Origin: Bimastos eiseni
Lineage: Eukaryota > Annelida > Clitellata > Crassiclitellata > Lumbricidae
Reading direction: 5' to 3'
Assembly (NCBI GenBank): GCA_959347315.1
Contig: OY365810.1
Span: forward strand, 28,014,924-28,078,923
Length of the DNA stretch: 64,000 bases
The notes below the pieces were generated by a model. It worked only from the letters and a program-made list of their open reading frames with translations, made no database searches and was not told the DNA's origin. The position numbers and the translations under genes were made by a program. Of the stretch, positions 22,084 to 32,869 are shown one piece after another. Numbering within the stretch: the first letter of the stretch is position 1; the number at the start of each line of letters is the position of its first letter.

Positions 22084-24980
22084 TCAGCTTGACATACCAG
22101 AAATGGTATTTAAAAGGCAATAGCCTGCGGCGTTTGCTTTTTTAAATTTACGAAATTTACACAGAAGAAACCGACGAACAATATGTTCGAAGGGAAGATT
22201 ACACTTCAGGTCTGCAAATTCAGCCAATAGTGCAATTCTATGCGGATGATTACAGTCGATATAACATCTGAGTTTCAAATAACGTACAAGAAAATGTCTT
22301 TTAAGAAAATAATGACATTTAATTAAGTGAGACGCTAAAAGAGATTCTGCAAGCCGATACTTGCCATACCAAATATTTCGGGCGAAAAAGTAGGAAAACG
22401 ATGATGATTCAATTTCACACTCATCCGTATATATTTCGTCATTGAGAGGTGACAAATAATAAAAGAGTGTATGAAGTTCAAGAAGCGACTGTATGTCTCT
22501 ATCAAAAAAAAGTCCAGTGGTGGCAACACCAAAACATTTGCAAATGCATACTCCTTCAAATCCCTGTGCACATCAGGCTGAGGCAGAATTCGTTCACAAA
22601 AATGCAACACTGCATCGTATTGGCGACATTTATAAAGGTACAAAGCATGATAGCAGTCAGCTGTGTTGTACTGGATGCCAAAGTCTGTGTGGATCACACT
22701 TTGGAATAATTTCATCTTTTCCAAAGCATATTCTGTTAAAGAATCTATTAGTTTTTCTTTTACTGTCAAATGACTCATGCTAAAAGTAGCATTTGCTGTC
22801 ATTGATTCTTTTCTCCAATATAGGCACTCTCTGACACGTTTGAAACAAATGCTTGACTTCATCGAATTGCAGAGCTTACTTTCAGTTAAGGCCAAAAGAA
22901 AGTGGTCTAGCAGAAATGTCGAAGTGGAAACCATTGGATTGAAATGTGATTGTTTTGATAATCTTTCAGCGGACCTAATAGCCAAATAATGAGCAAACAC
23001 ACTTGGCGTAAGGCGAAGATCTAGATAAATCTGCCTTCTACAAAATTGCTCATTTTGAGTGAATTTCTTGCAAAGCATAAACAATCCAATGATTCTTACA
23101 ACATCGTCAATGAAGAACAAACAGCCTGCATTCAGTGTTTCAATCTCCATTTGAATCGTTTCGTACATCAAGACTATTGAACAGAGATTTAATGCCAACT
23201 GGTTTTCTGATGCCGAAAATTGGAGTGCTGCTTGGTAGACCAAAGCTGCAGGAACAATGCAGTTGTCTTGAGAATTACTCTTTACTATGGCCTCCCTAAG
23301 ATATTCTTTTGCTAAGTTGGACACTATTTCAAATTCTGAACGGCTATTAGAACCAGTTAAGTTTTTCATATAATCCTGTGCTCGCAGATATTGAAACCGA
23401 CTTAATTCTTTTGTGGATGGTCTGGGGAATATGTGATACTGAGACCTGAGGATTTGGGGTTTCAGGAAAATTCCTTTGACGTAATCATCAAATACAACGT
23501 TATCACATGAACGTTTTTCAAACTCCAAATCAGAAACTGTTTGTAGACTACAAAGTGATGAATCAAAGTATTCGAAACACCAAATGTTCTTCGGCATTGG
23601 ATATATCGAAATAATACTGTGTCTTAAACATTGTAACTTTCTACCTATGCACGTGCAGTCAAAATATACATTCGATTGTAGACCGTCAGATTCGTCCATA
23701 TAATGAGTAACGCTAAGCCTACTGTTAATTTGAAATCCAGAGGAAAGCAAGATATCGACGAATTTGAATCTCAATGTTTTCCAAATTTCAAAGAGAGCTT
23801 CCTTGTAATCATTCAAATGTAGCGTCACTTGCTTTTCATATATGACTTTTGTTACTCTAGTGTGTCTCCGAATGAATGGCGATATGTAATTTTTTGCGAA
23901 CCAATTACAAACAGCGCCAGAATGTAAGAAACCACTCAGTCGTCGTTCAGTCGTGTCAAGCATTGTAGAACTCAATGGTTCATAAAATAGATTTGCTTCT
24001 GGTATAAAATAGTTTGGAATCTGTCTTTTTCTTAGCCATTTCGAAAGCATTTCTAACAACTCACAGCAGATCGCGATAACGGAGGAAGTATGCCACCATT
24101 CGGGTGTCATCTCTTCGCAAGCCCATAACATGAGAGTCTTCAAATGATATGTACAGAGAATCTCATCTTCCTTTGGACAATTTTTCTGTATTAATTCTCT
24201 CTTGGCGAAGAATCTCAGCAAATGATAGACAATCTGCTGAATTTGTGTCCAGCTCTTGAGTAAGGTTACTTCTGCCACTGAAAATGACAGTCTCCACTGT
24301 AGTTTATCGCGCCTACAATTACGATGCTGAACGTAAACAGCATGACAACCATCTTCAACAACCTTGATAATTGTTGCAATCGTCGGCCATCCGCTATTTC
24401 GACGTCGTTTAGGCCAATCTTCGGCTTCTCTAGGCCACTGCGGGCACCAGACACTTTTTACGTTATCACACGTCACTGAAAAGATACTAGGTCGCATCGT
24501 AATTGCTGGACCTCTTAGCGTATATGATGAGGCATTGGTATATGCTATTTCAGGCACATCTGTGTCAAGCCTAATGTACGAATTTAGGCGAGGTGCATCT
24601 CCATATTCATATTTTTTATATTTCCAATTATAGCTCATCATTCCAAAAATTCGAAGTCGTACAAAACCTGGATAACTGAGATATGGCTCAATCTGGCTGC
24701 ACTTAATCGCCTCTTCTAACCAATGCACATCATTTGGCAAATCTGGAAATTCGTCGACGAAGGCCAGAACATCAGCGATGTTTAGCAGTATATCAAAATC
24801 GTCGACGCACGTATTCAGCGGTCGGATATAGAACTCCTCACTGCTACCACAATTCACGGAAAAAGTCTTTGTATTAAATTTGAGACTGGAGACACTGCCG
24901 CACGAACTTGGAAGCAACTGACATGTGCTAACGATGAATTCAGATATCATTTCTTCGTTCCATTCATTCGCAAATGCCAT
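22084..24980 (-). CDS. Mab-21 / cGAS-like nucleotidyltransferase-fold protein (apparent frameshift)
   Basis: Intronless gene of the expanded invertebrate Mab-21 family, which includes cGAS-like receptors; the fold can make cyclic nucleotides, but activity here is inference. Start ATG at 24980; the uninterrupted frame is 881 codons to 22335. Visible features: G45-S46 and D61/D63 (DDFD), the NTase GS and D-x-D positions; a GPA motif at 157-159; D172 as candidate third acid just before WCPQWP (178-183) and GWP (197-199); WRLSFS (229-234); and a helical YHLKTLMLWACE segment (278-289). The C-terminal ~500 residues are helix-rich without a named domain. At 22504-22511 a run of eight T (minus strand) appears to cause a frameshift near residue 823. 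The next frame continues PLDFFDRDIQSLLELHTLLY and on to a stop at 22084, giving about 965 residues. DFFDRDIQSLLELHTL resembles the conserved tail of long Mab-21 proteins, whereas the annotated frame ends in unrelated sequence. It may be a sequencing error or true inactivation. Confidence 0.85.
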
Positions 24981-25039
24981 CCTATATCAAAATCAGATAT
25001 TTTCCTTAATGACATAAGTTTCGTTGTCGTGTTATTCGC

Positions 25040-25330
25040 GATCACCAATACATCACCATCGCCGTCGTCATCATCAACATCGTCATCATGAGCGTAATCG
25101 CTGTCAGCATAATCTTTTTCACCATCTACCATCATCTTTGTCACTATCTGCCATCACTTTTGTCACCATCTTCACCATCTCCATTACCATCACTACCATC
25201 AACATCATCATCTAGATCGTTACCATCGTTGCCGCCATCATCATGATCACCACCATCTTCATCGTCATTATCAACATCATAGTCATCATCGTCGTCGTCA
25301 TTGTAACAAAATCACAAAGTCATCGTCGTC
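25040..25330. repeat. (CAT/CATCAC)n imperfect array
   Basis: Imperfect CATCATCAC, CATCTTCACC and CGTCGTCAT units upstream of the Mab-21 start codon and running into the Mab-21 pseudogene. Confidence 0.85.
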
Positions 25331-25471
25331 GAACACGCTTTGGAAGCACGACCTATTTTCTAAGGTAAGTTCCGTCAAAGAATCAGTTAGTTTACCTTTT
25401 CGTATAAGAGGACTCACACTTAAGCTTGCATTTGCTGTCAATGATTTCGTTCTCTAGTAAACGCACTCTCT
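25272..25471 (-). pseudogene. Mab-21 paralogue fragment
   Basis: Nucleotide similarity to 22736-22830 of the intact gene is clear: GCATTTGCTGTCA.TGATT and GCACTCTCTGA blocks match in order. The minus-strand translation carries TANASLS, KLTDSLTE, LTLEN and FQSV, against TANATFS, KLIDSLTE, YALEK and FQSV in the intact gene. The Trp codon of ECLYW is a TAG stop here. Homology begins at the hAT MITE target site (25472) and fades into the CAT array. This is a dead relative just upstream of the intact gene. Confidence 0.8.
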
Positions 25472-25976
25472 GATTAATCCAGAGTTGTATGGTCCCGAGA
25501 CAGTGTCTCTGTCTCGAGACGTCTTGAGACAGGTTTTTAGTGTCTCGGTCTTGGTTTGGTAAGCTGCTGTCTGGCTCTCGGTCTCGGTCTCGGTCTCGAG
25601 GAGGATGTCTCGAATTTCTAGAAACTGCCTTGAAGTGAATGTCTTGTTCTGTCTCGAACAAGCGGTCTCGATAAGTTTCGTGTGAACTGTCTTAAAATCT
25701 TGCAAGGCAATATAAAAACTGTTCTAAGGAATTTGTACTATATACATTACAAGTTTCAAACTGAAATTACAAATAAACATCATTCCCGAAAACTGATACA
25801 TTAGCATTTTACATAGGATCACTTGTCTTTTACTGTCTCGTACTGTCTCGTACTGTCTTGAACCTAGTGTCTCGGTCTTGGTACCTCACTGTCATGGTCT
25901 CGGTCTCGGCACGTCACTGTCTCGGTCGCGTCTTGGTCTTGAAGTTTCAAGTCTTGCATACAACACTGGATTAATC
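25472..25976. mobile_element. hAT-type MITE with 8-bp target duplication
   Basis: The element is 25480-25968 (489 bp). Ends are CAGAGTTGTATG and CATACAACACTG, giving 12-bp inverted repeats with one mismatch. They are flanked by identical GATTAATC at 25472-25479 and 25969-25976. An 8-bp duplication with CAG..CTG ends is the hAT signature. The interior has no transposase but is full of GTCTCGGTCTTGG-type units (25500-25620 and 25840-25940). It borders the Mab-21 pseudogene. Confidence 0.9.
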
Positions 25977-26520
25977 TGTGATTAATTGACAGTCGATAGC
26001 AACTCGTGATAGGCCTAACTAATTCTTAATTTATTAGTAAATATACTTGAGTGCCATTATCGTTCATAATTGCGAAACCACGCGTTATCTGTTATTAATT
26101 AATACCGATAACTAACCATGATTATTTTATTTTATTGATTGTAAAATCCACTAATTATGAAATACATTGGCTGCTTGTTGTTTGGGACTACTTTATCTGG
26201 GTCCATTCTGACTGGGGCTTTTATGTCTGGAGCCATTTAGTCTGATTCTGTTTTGTCGGTGATATTTTGTAGGGTGACACAAATTGTGAGCATTAAGACG
26301 ATACAAAGCGTGAATTCTATACCCAATGCCAATAGCATTACAAAAATAAAAGCGTGAACAATAAAGGTTCTTAAATAACATTGAAATTAGAAAAAAGCAA
26401 CATAGGGCCTACCTTAACCTATGCCCTGTAGTCTACAGTAGTGTCCGTTTGTTAAAGAGCGAGCGGAGCATAACGCAACCATTAAGACAGAACTCGATGC
26501 GGCTAATTTTGGTTGCTGCC
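25977..26520. other. AT-rich intergenic sequence
   Basis: No gene or repeat family recognised. Confidence 0.5.

Positions 26521-26609
<89 letters not shown>
26521..26609. repeat. (CT)n microsatellite
   Basis: Almost pure CTCTCT over about 88 bases with one TTT interruption. Confidence 0.98.
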
Positions 26610-26612
<3 letters not shown>

Positions 26613-26835
26613 GCGACGACTGCCATACGAGCGCATAGTAGGCCTAGGCCGAGGCTTTATTATGATCGATTCGGTAACCTATTAGATTAGAAAGTGAGCC
26701 AAAAAGGAAAGCGTTGCTGAAAATTGTACATAGCCCTTAGGGCGGATAATGTAAGTCAGGGTCTTGTTAGTTCTATTTTAGCCTATCGGTCGTTACAGCA
26801 TTTCCATTTGCTACTATACATATATAATATTATAT

Positions 26836-26976
26836 ATTATTATTATTATTATTGTCATTATTCATCATTGGCATTGGCATTGGCAACGGATCTGTCATCA
26901 GGCTATCTGGGTCGCCGCTTGTCAGTGGATTGTAATCTTGACATAGTGCCCTGAAAAGCCACCGCATTGAAACGTT
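26836..26976 (-). pseudogene. RLE retrotransposon, 3' fragment 2 (~115 bp plus tail)
   Basis: The minus strand begins at CGTTTCAATGCGGTGGC, the QRFNAVAF codons, directly after an AAT-related array, and continues with the same 3' end as fragment 1 (nearly identical over ~100 bases), then an (AAT)n tail at 26836-26861. It is an extreme 5' truncation. Confidence 0.75.
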
Positions 26977-28168
26977 GTCATTATTGTTATATTTATTATT
27001 TTTATTGTTATTTTTTATATTATTATTATTATTGTTGTTGTTATTGTTGTTATTGTTGTAGTTGTTGTTCATCATTGACGTTGACATTAGGTCTGGGCAC
27101 CGGGTAGGTCGCTTAACAGGTAGGCCTAATTTGAGCCTTGACGTGGTTCCCTGGAAAACCACCGCGTTGAACCGCTGGATCATTGCCTACAGGCTCTGCA
27201 AGAAGAAACTTATTTCTCGGGTGTCACCTGTAGTTTTCACCATTCGGCGTCCTGTCTCCGATATGAAGGCGAGACCCTCACTGTTGAGGGGACCAAATGT
27301 TTCTATAGTAACAGGTACGAAGGTATACCTACATGTATGCTCAAGCTCCAAATAGCGGGCATGCTTGCTTGCGGCAGCTATCTCCGTTGCCCCTCCAGTG
27401 GGAGAGTGGCCGGACTCCATTGGTCGTGGGTCATAGAGATGTTGAGGATTTTCTCAGTCCCTCTTCGCAACAGCTTGTCGTAGGTTTCTAGTCGTGGGTG
27501 ATCGTGGCAAGGGATGCATCTCAATAAATACATGAGTTTAGGCGAGCCCAACGAGAGTCCGAGTATCAGAAGAGCGTCCTATCTGGCGATTTTAGTACCA
27601 ACCTTTCAAGCGCAGTTCCAAGATCAGTCGCACAGGCCTCGATGGCTGATAGCAGGACCTCAGACGGTGAGAGCGGAATCCCCAGGAGCATTGCCGACGA
27701 TGGATTGACCCGGAAGAACTGTCTCAGGGAGCCATAACTAGCGTCGTTGATTTGATACTGGTGGCAAGATGTTTGCCTGGAGTTCGTTTGTGCTCGCAGC
27801 AGATGCCAAGAAGGCAGAAAATGCCAGCGTAGCAGCACAGCGAATTCCAAGGCCACCATCTTTCACTGGAAGGGATGCCTGGAGCCAGTTCTCATCCGAT
27901 AGCTCCACATTCAATATAAACGAAAGTTCAGTTCTCAACAGCGAGTCAAATCTGACAAGACTTGGACAGTCAACGCATAAGGCTGTGCGCATTGTGTAGA
28001 GAAGCTTCGGTACACTCAAGCCATTCTGCAGTAGGATAAGGGCGTCATGTGAGTAAAGCATGGAGAGCCTTCCTATCGCTTGTTCCAGGTCATCTGGTTT
28101 CATACCCACCACCTTATCGACGACTGGCCCAGACATCAGAGGTGAACCCAATAGAGTCACTTCTCCAA
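26977..28168 (-). pseudogene. RLE retrotransposon, mosaic copy 3
   Basis: The minus strand shows a post-RT region (LLGSPL, DALILLQNG, PKLLYTMRT, WLQASLPVKDGGLGIR). It is followed by a second, different copy of the same region (DALLILGLSLGSPKLMYLLR, EKILNISM). It then jumps directly into the endonuclease C-terminus (TGGATEIAA, FVPVTIETFGPLNSEGLAF, QRFNAVVFQG). Having two versions of one segment shows recombination, nesting or an internal deletion. The tail is a mixed AAT/AAC array at 26977-27069. No intact ORF. Confidence 0.7.
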
Positions 28169-28278
28169 GTGTGTGTATGTGTGTATATGAACATTTACAT
28201 GGCACCCTACAAGAACCGTCACGAGGGCGCTCGCCGGAGCTATCTAACAGTTCTGAAATAGATGAGTCAATAATGAGG

Positions 28279-28409
28279 AAGATTATTATTCTGGAGCAGC
28301 TGCTCCCTGGTCAAGATCCGTCTGAGCAGAAGTTCCTCGGAAGGCAACGGCGTTGAACCGTTGAGTGGTGATTGAGAGGCGCTGATGAAGGTGGGAAGAC
28401 TCTTTGGGA
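28279..28409 (-). pseudogene. RLE retrotransposon, 3' fragment 4 (~120 bp)
   Basis: The minus strand encodes HLHQRLSITTQRFNAVAFRG, the terminal part of the family ORF, followed by a short (AAT)3 tail. Its 5' side joins (ATT)8 on the coding strand, the opposite of the other copies, next to an AAATTGGC spacer and the (AAT)n tail of copy 5. This is an exception to the AAT rule. Confidence 0.65.
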
Positions 28410-28439
28410 ATAATAATAATAATAATAATAATAATGCCA

Positions 28440-28440
28440 A

Positions 28441-28477
<37 letters not shown>

Positions 28478-30323
28478 GTTATAAGTTTTCGTCCCCATCG
28501 GGCTGAACAAAAGAGCCTCTGAATGCCACTGCATTAAAACGTTGTGTACAAATAGACAGACGTTGAAAAAGATGAGTTGTTTCGCGAGGGTCTCCCGTTG
28601 TCTGTGTCATACAGCTCTTGCAGAAACTCCACTCCAGTACGGTTTATGGGGCCCAGTGATTTGATGGCCACTGGCACAAAACCATCTGTGGTGGGCAGGG
28701 ATGAGTACTTGATGCACTTTCGTTCTGCGGCATGTTCTGCTGCTCCACCGGCTGTTGATGCTGTCAGATGTACATAAGAGGATGCGCATGTGTGAATGGC
28801 TATTGCGTCCCATGCTAGGTGTCTGCCTCTCGCCCATGGGATTAATGTGGCGCCATCTAGTCTCTTGCCATCGGTGCGGATCAGTCCCGATGCTTCTCTT
28901 GAGCTCGGAATGTTCGCTTTCAAGAGGGCTCTCCAGATTATTTCATTTATGGCAGAGTGTCGTGCTGCTCTTCCCATTGATCTTCTGCAGACCAGACCGT
29001 GATGTCCACCTGGATCGACGCTCTCCCCGCATTGACATGGATGCGGTGCACAGAGCACTAGTCCTAGGCGAAGTCCTGCCACAACCCTGACCGCCTCATT
29101 GTTTAACCCAAACCCACAGGAAGCCAAAGGGACAGTCCAAAGCCAGTCTCCGGCGTGCGGGGCAGATAATGCTCGCATTCTGGCTTGACTAAGTGGGTTG
29201 TCGCATCCGGACCAGACCTTCACTTTATCTTCGTTTATCAAAGGTCTGTCCCAGGTCTTCTGTTGGATCGTAACCGGTATCATCGTCACTGGAAGAGAAT
29301 CCTTACGAACGTTGAACATTTTCTCCTGGTACACGTGGTTCCACTCTTCCACGGCTAAGATGGCGCCCACGAGCGAGACGGTCGACGCAGCTGACGCCAA
29401 GTAGGCTGAAGTTGCCAGCATCGATACCCGCCTGGTTCCGAGTCCTCCATCTCTAATCGGGAGCGAAGCCTGTAACCACTGAATGTCACTGAGCTCCGTG
29501 TTGAGGATCTTCTCCAGTCCTGTTTTAGTCTGATGGTCTATTGTTTCCAGTAGCGGGTGGTTCCAGCACGGAGAAGTTCGCAGCAGGTAAGTCATCTTTG
29601 CCGCCCCGAAACAGGATCTCAGCATTATGAGGGCTGCTTGTGACTGGAGTGTTCATGACGCTGTGTTCTTGCAGGGCTTCATCAAGGGCCTTTCCTCTGA
29701 AAAGTGGAGAACCAAAAAGGGTCAGTTCCTCTGGTTCTCGTCTTCTGAAGTCCTCAAAACCCTCCCCAATCAACTCTGTCTCCAAGTAGTATTCATATTT
29801 AAGTCTGCTCAGGGAAATTCCGAGCGTTGTCTCAAGCTCTTTTATCTTTGTCAAATCTTGCCGAACGTCATCCACGTTTCCACCTAGGGAAAGATCATCG
29901 AAGTACCCAAGCTTGAACGGAGACCGCAATTCTCTTAACGTCGGCTGCAGGGGCAGGCAAAACAGCAGAGACCCTAGCGGGTCTCCCTGCTGAGATCCCA
30001 TCCTAGACCTCACTTCAAATCGACCGAATTGTAGGTTGGCCTCAATTGAATATGCCTGGTGGGTGAACGCATAGAGTTCTGGGATGGTGTCATGGACGGC
30101 TCGAAGCATTGCATCTCTCCACAGTGTGTTGAAAGCATTTGCGAAGTCCAATTTTACAAAGATTTGGTCTCGTTGCATGTTCGTCACAAAATTTCTTGCG
30201 GCGTGAACCGCTGCCTCTCCCCCTCCAGGGGTTGCAATGCCTACCTAGACCGGGGTGAAGAACCCTCCCAGTCTTTTTAGGGCATAATTATTGGCACATT
30301 TTGCTGCCAGCCTGCGCCATACA
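28440..30323 (-). pseudogene. RLE retrotransposon, longest copy (RT + zinc knuckle + endonuclease)
   Basis: This is the best-preserved copy. Reading 5' to 3' on minus: PGGGEAAVHAARNF, KLDFANAFNTL, RMGSQQGDPLGSLLF and YFDDLSLGG (RT palm, active site FDD), then LFGSPLF; after a frameshift near 29.55 kb, KMTYLLRT, WLQASLPIRDGGLGTR, PHAGDWL, and a CQCG...GGHHGLVC zinc knuckle. The PD-(D/E)xK-like endonuclease core follows (KRLDGATLIPWARGRHLAWD; the expected Pro is Leu). The main uninterrupted frame is 28534-29625 (363 codons), then a frameshift before QRFNAVAFRG. RLE-bearing elements are the early-branching non-LTR group (R2, R4/Dong, NeSL, CRE). The 5' end joins (AAT)n at 30324; the 3' tail is (AAT)n at 28440-28477. 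Non-functional. Confidence 0.85.
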
Positions 30324-30362
<39 letters not shown>

Positions 30363-31259
30363 GAGACAATCAGTTCTTTAATTGACGATCCCTGTAGGCT
30401 ATTTGAACCGTGCCTCTGAACCGTGGCTTTGAATCTTTGAGTGCAAATGGAGAGACGTTGAAACAAGTGCACGGTCTCCATAGGATCTCCTGATGCGGCG
30501 GTCATGCGGCGACCCAACTCCGTCAAGAACTCGCGTCCAGCGCGATTGATGGGTCCCAGTGATTCGAATGCCAAGGGACCGAAGTCATGTGTGTGGGAAG
30601 AGTAGAATACTTGGAACACTTTCGGTCCGCGGCATGTTCAGACGCACTGCCAGGCACTGCCGAAGACAGGTGGATATATGAGGCGGCGCACGTGTGGATA
30701 GTTGTTGCATCCCAAGCGATGTATTTGCCTCTCGCCCACGGGATGAGTGTGGCTCCATCCGGTCTCTTTCCGTCGCTCCGGATCAAACCTTGTGGCTCCT
30801 TCGAGGATGGAACGTCGGTCTTTAAAAGGGCTCTCCAGACAATATCATTCAAGGCGAAGTGTCGGGCCGCTCGAATGTTCCTGTCGAATGTCTGCAAACA
30901 AGACCGTGATGTCCTCCCGGGTCACCGGTTTCTCCACACTGACATTGATGCGGCGCACAGATGTTGAGTCCCAGGCGAAAGCCCAACGCCACCCTCACGG
31001 CCTCATTGCTCAGACCCAACCCGCAAGAGATGACGGGAGCAGTCGAGAGCCAATCTCCAGAGTGGGGTGATGACATCGCGTCCAGCCTTGCCCGGCTAAG
31101 TGGGTCATTACTGGAAGACAACACTGCAGCTTTGTCGATGTTAATCAAGGGTCTGTCCCAGACCTTCTGACTGGTCAACGCCGATACCTCACCATCCGGG
31201 AGTGTTGGTGTGCCGGCCTCAAGGATTTCTTTCTTATGATCGTCGATCCAATCCTCCAA
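30324..31259 (-). pseudogene. RLE retrotransposon, copy 6 (endonuclease half)
   Basis: The minus-strand frame runs straight out of the (AAT)n array (poly-Asn) into LEDWIDDHKKEI, KVWDRPLINIDKA, SRARLDAMSSPHSGDWL and the CQCG...GGHHGLVCRHS knuckle. After a frameshift near 30.87 kb it has KRPDGATLIPWARGKYIAWD, with the PD of the endonuclease retained. A second frameshift precedes FGPLAFESLGPINRAG and QRFKATV. It ends in an (AAT)n tail at 30324-30362, which is also the 5' junction of copy 5. It is about 900 bp, 5'-truncated and broken by at least two frameshifts. Confidence 0.85.

Positions 31260-31326
<67 letters not shown>
31260..31326. repeat. (ATT)n microsatellite
   Basis: About 22 ATT units on + (AAT on -), forming the 5' junction of RLE copy 6. 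31327-31774 beyond it shows nothing recognisable. Confidence 0.98.
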
Positions 31327-31327
<1 letters not shown>

Positions 31328-31774
31328 CCATTATTATTTATTTGGAAAGATAACAATCTGACATAAATGCAGAAATGCTAACAGGAATGACTTTCTTTTT
31401 TTTGTTAGGCGGCGAAGTTGGTTAAATTAGATGTAGGCCTGTAATAATTATTATTATAGAGTCATGGTCGCCCTGTATTGTGACACTTAACGACGACGTC
31501 GTTAGATGGCGGCACATGGTAGCAATTGATTACATAGGCTCAGATGGGAAACAGAGTTATTTTATATTATATTATGCTATAATGACATATGACTTACTTA
31601 TAAATTGCATTATATTTATATTGTATACTTTCATATTTCTAAGCAACTTTTCTTTGAATGACCGAATTAAATAGCTATTACCGTTCGTAAGATTTGTCAT
31701 TGAAAACTTTTTTTAGTTATCCAGACACGCTATAAAAGACAGACCTATAAAAGACCTTTAGATAATACGTCGTT

Positions 31775-31878
31775 ATCGCTTCTCCGCCTTTTGGCTAAGA
31801 TCAAATCTTCCTCTTCCTCTTCCTCATCTTCCTCAGTGGTCCCACTGAGGAAGAAATTCAAAAAAAATAAAACAGCCT
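31775..31878 (+). mobile_element. U2 snRNA-headed SINE-like unit (candidate)
   Basis: 31775-31804 matches the first 30 nucleotides of U2 snRNA (ATCGCTTCTCNGCCTTTTGG then CTAAGATCAA) with a single substitution, C for G at position 11. It then departs from U2 into a CTTCCT-rich stretch (31806-31827). Next is a perfect inverted repeat, CTTCCTCAGTGG / CCACTGAGGAAG with a TC loop (31828-31853), and an A-rich end (31854-31873). A precise snRNA 5' end joined to foreign sequence and an A-rich tail is the layout of snRNA-headed SINEs or of chimeric retrocopies. It is not a working U2 gene because the rest of U2 is missing. Confidence 0.6.
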
Positions 31879-32070
31879 AGGCCTACAACGTTCCGGGCGT
31901 ACTGGTTTGTAACATTCCCTTTTGGGGAATCTCTGCAGAGTGGTTCTTCGGCTGTTTGCTAGGGTGCTCAAAGGGAGAAAGGTTAGAACTTAAATGAAAA
32001 CCTCCGATCAGCCCAAAAAACAAGTTATTACAAAGCAGAAGCTTGACATGTAGTGTCAGACCCTAAGGCA

Positions 32071-32160
32071 GTGCTGTCCAACACGCGGATCGCATGCGGC
32101 TCGTGGATGGATTTTAAGTGGCCCGCTCGGGCTTGCAGAATTAGTATTTTTTTTAAATGA
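32071..32160. mobile_element. hAT terminal fragment
   Basis: CAGTGCTGTCCAAC followed by GCGGATCGCATGCGGCTCG strongly resembles the well-known hAT end CAG.GCTGTCCAAC.TGCGG. I found no partner end in the window, so this is a solo or truncated end. Confidence 0.5.
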
Positions 32161-32654
32161 AGTAAAGACAAGTCACTTGCCTATTTTCATACTTGGCTCA
32201 TCAACATGATGATAATCATTATTGTCATTATGTCATTATCATCGCTGTCCTCAAAAAATAATCACCATGAACATCGTTGTCTTACCTAGCTCATTTTGCT
32301 ACGGGCGGTATATCACCAGTTTTCATTGCTACATCCACATGGTAGGCCTAGAGCTGATCCGATTTCAGACCAAGTGTCAGGTTTCCCATTAAATTTTAAC
32401 CGCGCTTCGTAGATTGTAGTAGTGCGATGGTACAGCAGGCTCCCGATTTACGCGCTAGAAACACATTCCTTAGTACTCAGAAATTTGAAAACAAAATAGG
32501 TCATGGCGATGTCCATAACATAAGGAAGCCAAATCTGTAAAAATATTGACTTTATCTGCAGAAATAAAAAAGTTTCTCAGTTCCCCGATTTCCGGGGTTT
32601 TCTGGTTTCCCGATTCCCATTTCCCCGATTAACCAATTAACAGCGGTAGGTGGT

Positions 32655-32815
<161 letters not shown>

Positions 32816-32869
32816 ATTAGTATTATCATCATCATCATTATTATTATTATTTTACCATTATTAGTATTT

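Noticed and set aside
22449..22989. Plus-strand ORFs of 70-96 codons
   Set aside because: Antisense shadows of the Mab-21 gene.
31775..31804. Functional U2 snRNA gene
   Set aside because: Only the first 30 of about 190 nucleotides are present, followed by unrelated sequence.
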